Source of the DNA: Tilletia caries
Lineage: Eukaryota; Basidiomycota; Exobasidiomycetes; Tilletiales; Tilletiaceae
Assembly (NCBI GenBank): GCA_032718865.1
Contig: JALUTQ010000040.1
Coordinates: 1,054,001-1,118,000, forward strand
Length of the DNA stretch: 64,000 nucleotides
Direction of reading: 5' to 3'
The translations under genes and the position numbers were made by a program. Each line of letters opens with the position of its first letter. Positions within the stretch are counted from its first letter, which is position 1. The notes below the pieces were generated by a model. It had not been told where the DNA came from, ran no database searches, and worked only from the letters and a program-made list of their open reading frames with translations. Below, one piece after another: positions 63,824 to 64,000 of the stretch.

Positions 63824-64000
63824 TAAGCACAATGATGCTGACTCTGACCTTGTTGATAATGTAGATGCCGATGCCAAGTCGGGGAAAGTTCCGGGCAGTC
63901 GTGCCAATAAAAGGCGCGACCCAACGGTAAGAAAAGCACAACGATGACCACCACGTCCTCCAAGTCAACTTTTAAGACAAAACGCTCCGTCATTGGTAAG

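Overview
The window looks like a transposon-dense, GC-rich region of a basidiomycete nuclear genome. This rests on short GT-AG introns, a patatin-type triacylglycerol lipase of the TGL family, an HsbA-type secreted protein, and typical fungal transposons (Plavaka, Crypton, Ngaro/PAT-type YR retroelement, PIF-Harbinger, MULE with a ULP1-like protease). I cannot name the species. Only four loci look like resident genes: the lipase (20226-23966), the HsbA-like gene (25276-25937), a short-chain dehydrogenase (26540-27354) and a tRNA-Leu(UAA) (28396-28490). Almost everything else is mobile DNA, often nested.

Layout. 0.5-3.7 kb: PIF-Harbinger element with a Myb/SANT-like accessory gene and a DDE transposase, convergent. 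4.8-20.2 kb: one tyrosine-recombinase retrotransposon on the minus strand with gag, RT-RNase H and YR. It has split direct repeats in the order A1-genes-B1-A2-B2, with all copies identical. It sits 65 bp upstream of the lipase start codon. Inside it, in what looks like an intron of the RT gene, lies a 7375-bp Plavaka/CACTA-type transposon (8574-15948, TSD ACT) with two convergent genes. 20.2-28.5 kb: the resident gene island. 27.6-31 kb: inverted-repeat elements, including a hAT-type MITE that itself carries a TA-flanked MITE. 31.6-34.1 kb: an LTR element (267-bp LTRs, TSD AGAGG) whose primer-binding site matches the 3' end of the tRNA-Leu encoded 3.1 kb away. 35.1-36.5 kb: a decayed Harbinger transposase. 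38.3-41.3 kb: an apparently intact six-exon Crypton. 41.4-45.4 kb: three more hAT-type MITEs. 45.9-47.2 kb: another decayed Harbinger. 47.3-61 kb: four AT-rich repeat copies surrounding a pogo-like element with perfect 92-bp TIRs and a decayed MULE transposase next to a ULP1-like protease, flanked by long inverted arms. 61.5-64 kb: LTR-like remnant and a second MULE fragment running off the window.

The most unusual signal is a set of four hAT-type MITEs (29.0, 41.4, 42.3, 44.7 kb). Each is proven by an exact 8-bp target duplication and a CAG-starting TIR. Their interiors are filled with scattered copies of one short word built on a palindromic core, different in each: CATATG, CTATAG, GTATAC within TATAGTATACTAT, and GGTATACC. 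A second recurring signal is that several otherwise intact reading frames are broken by a single base at a short homopolymer, which could be base-calling error or decay.
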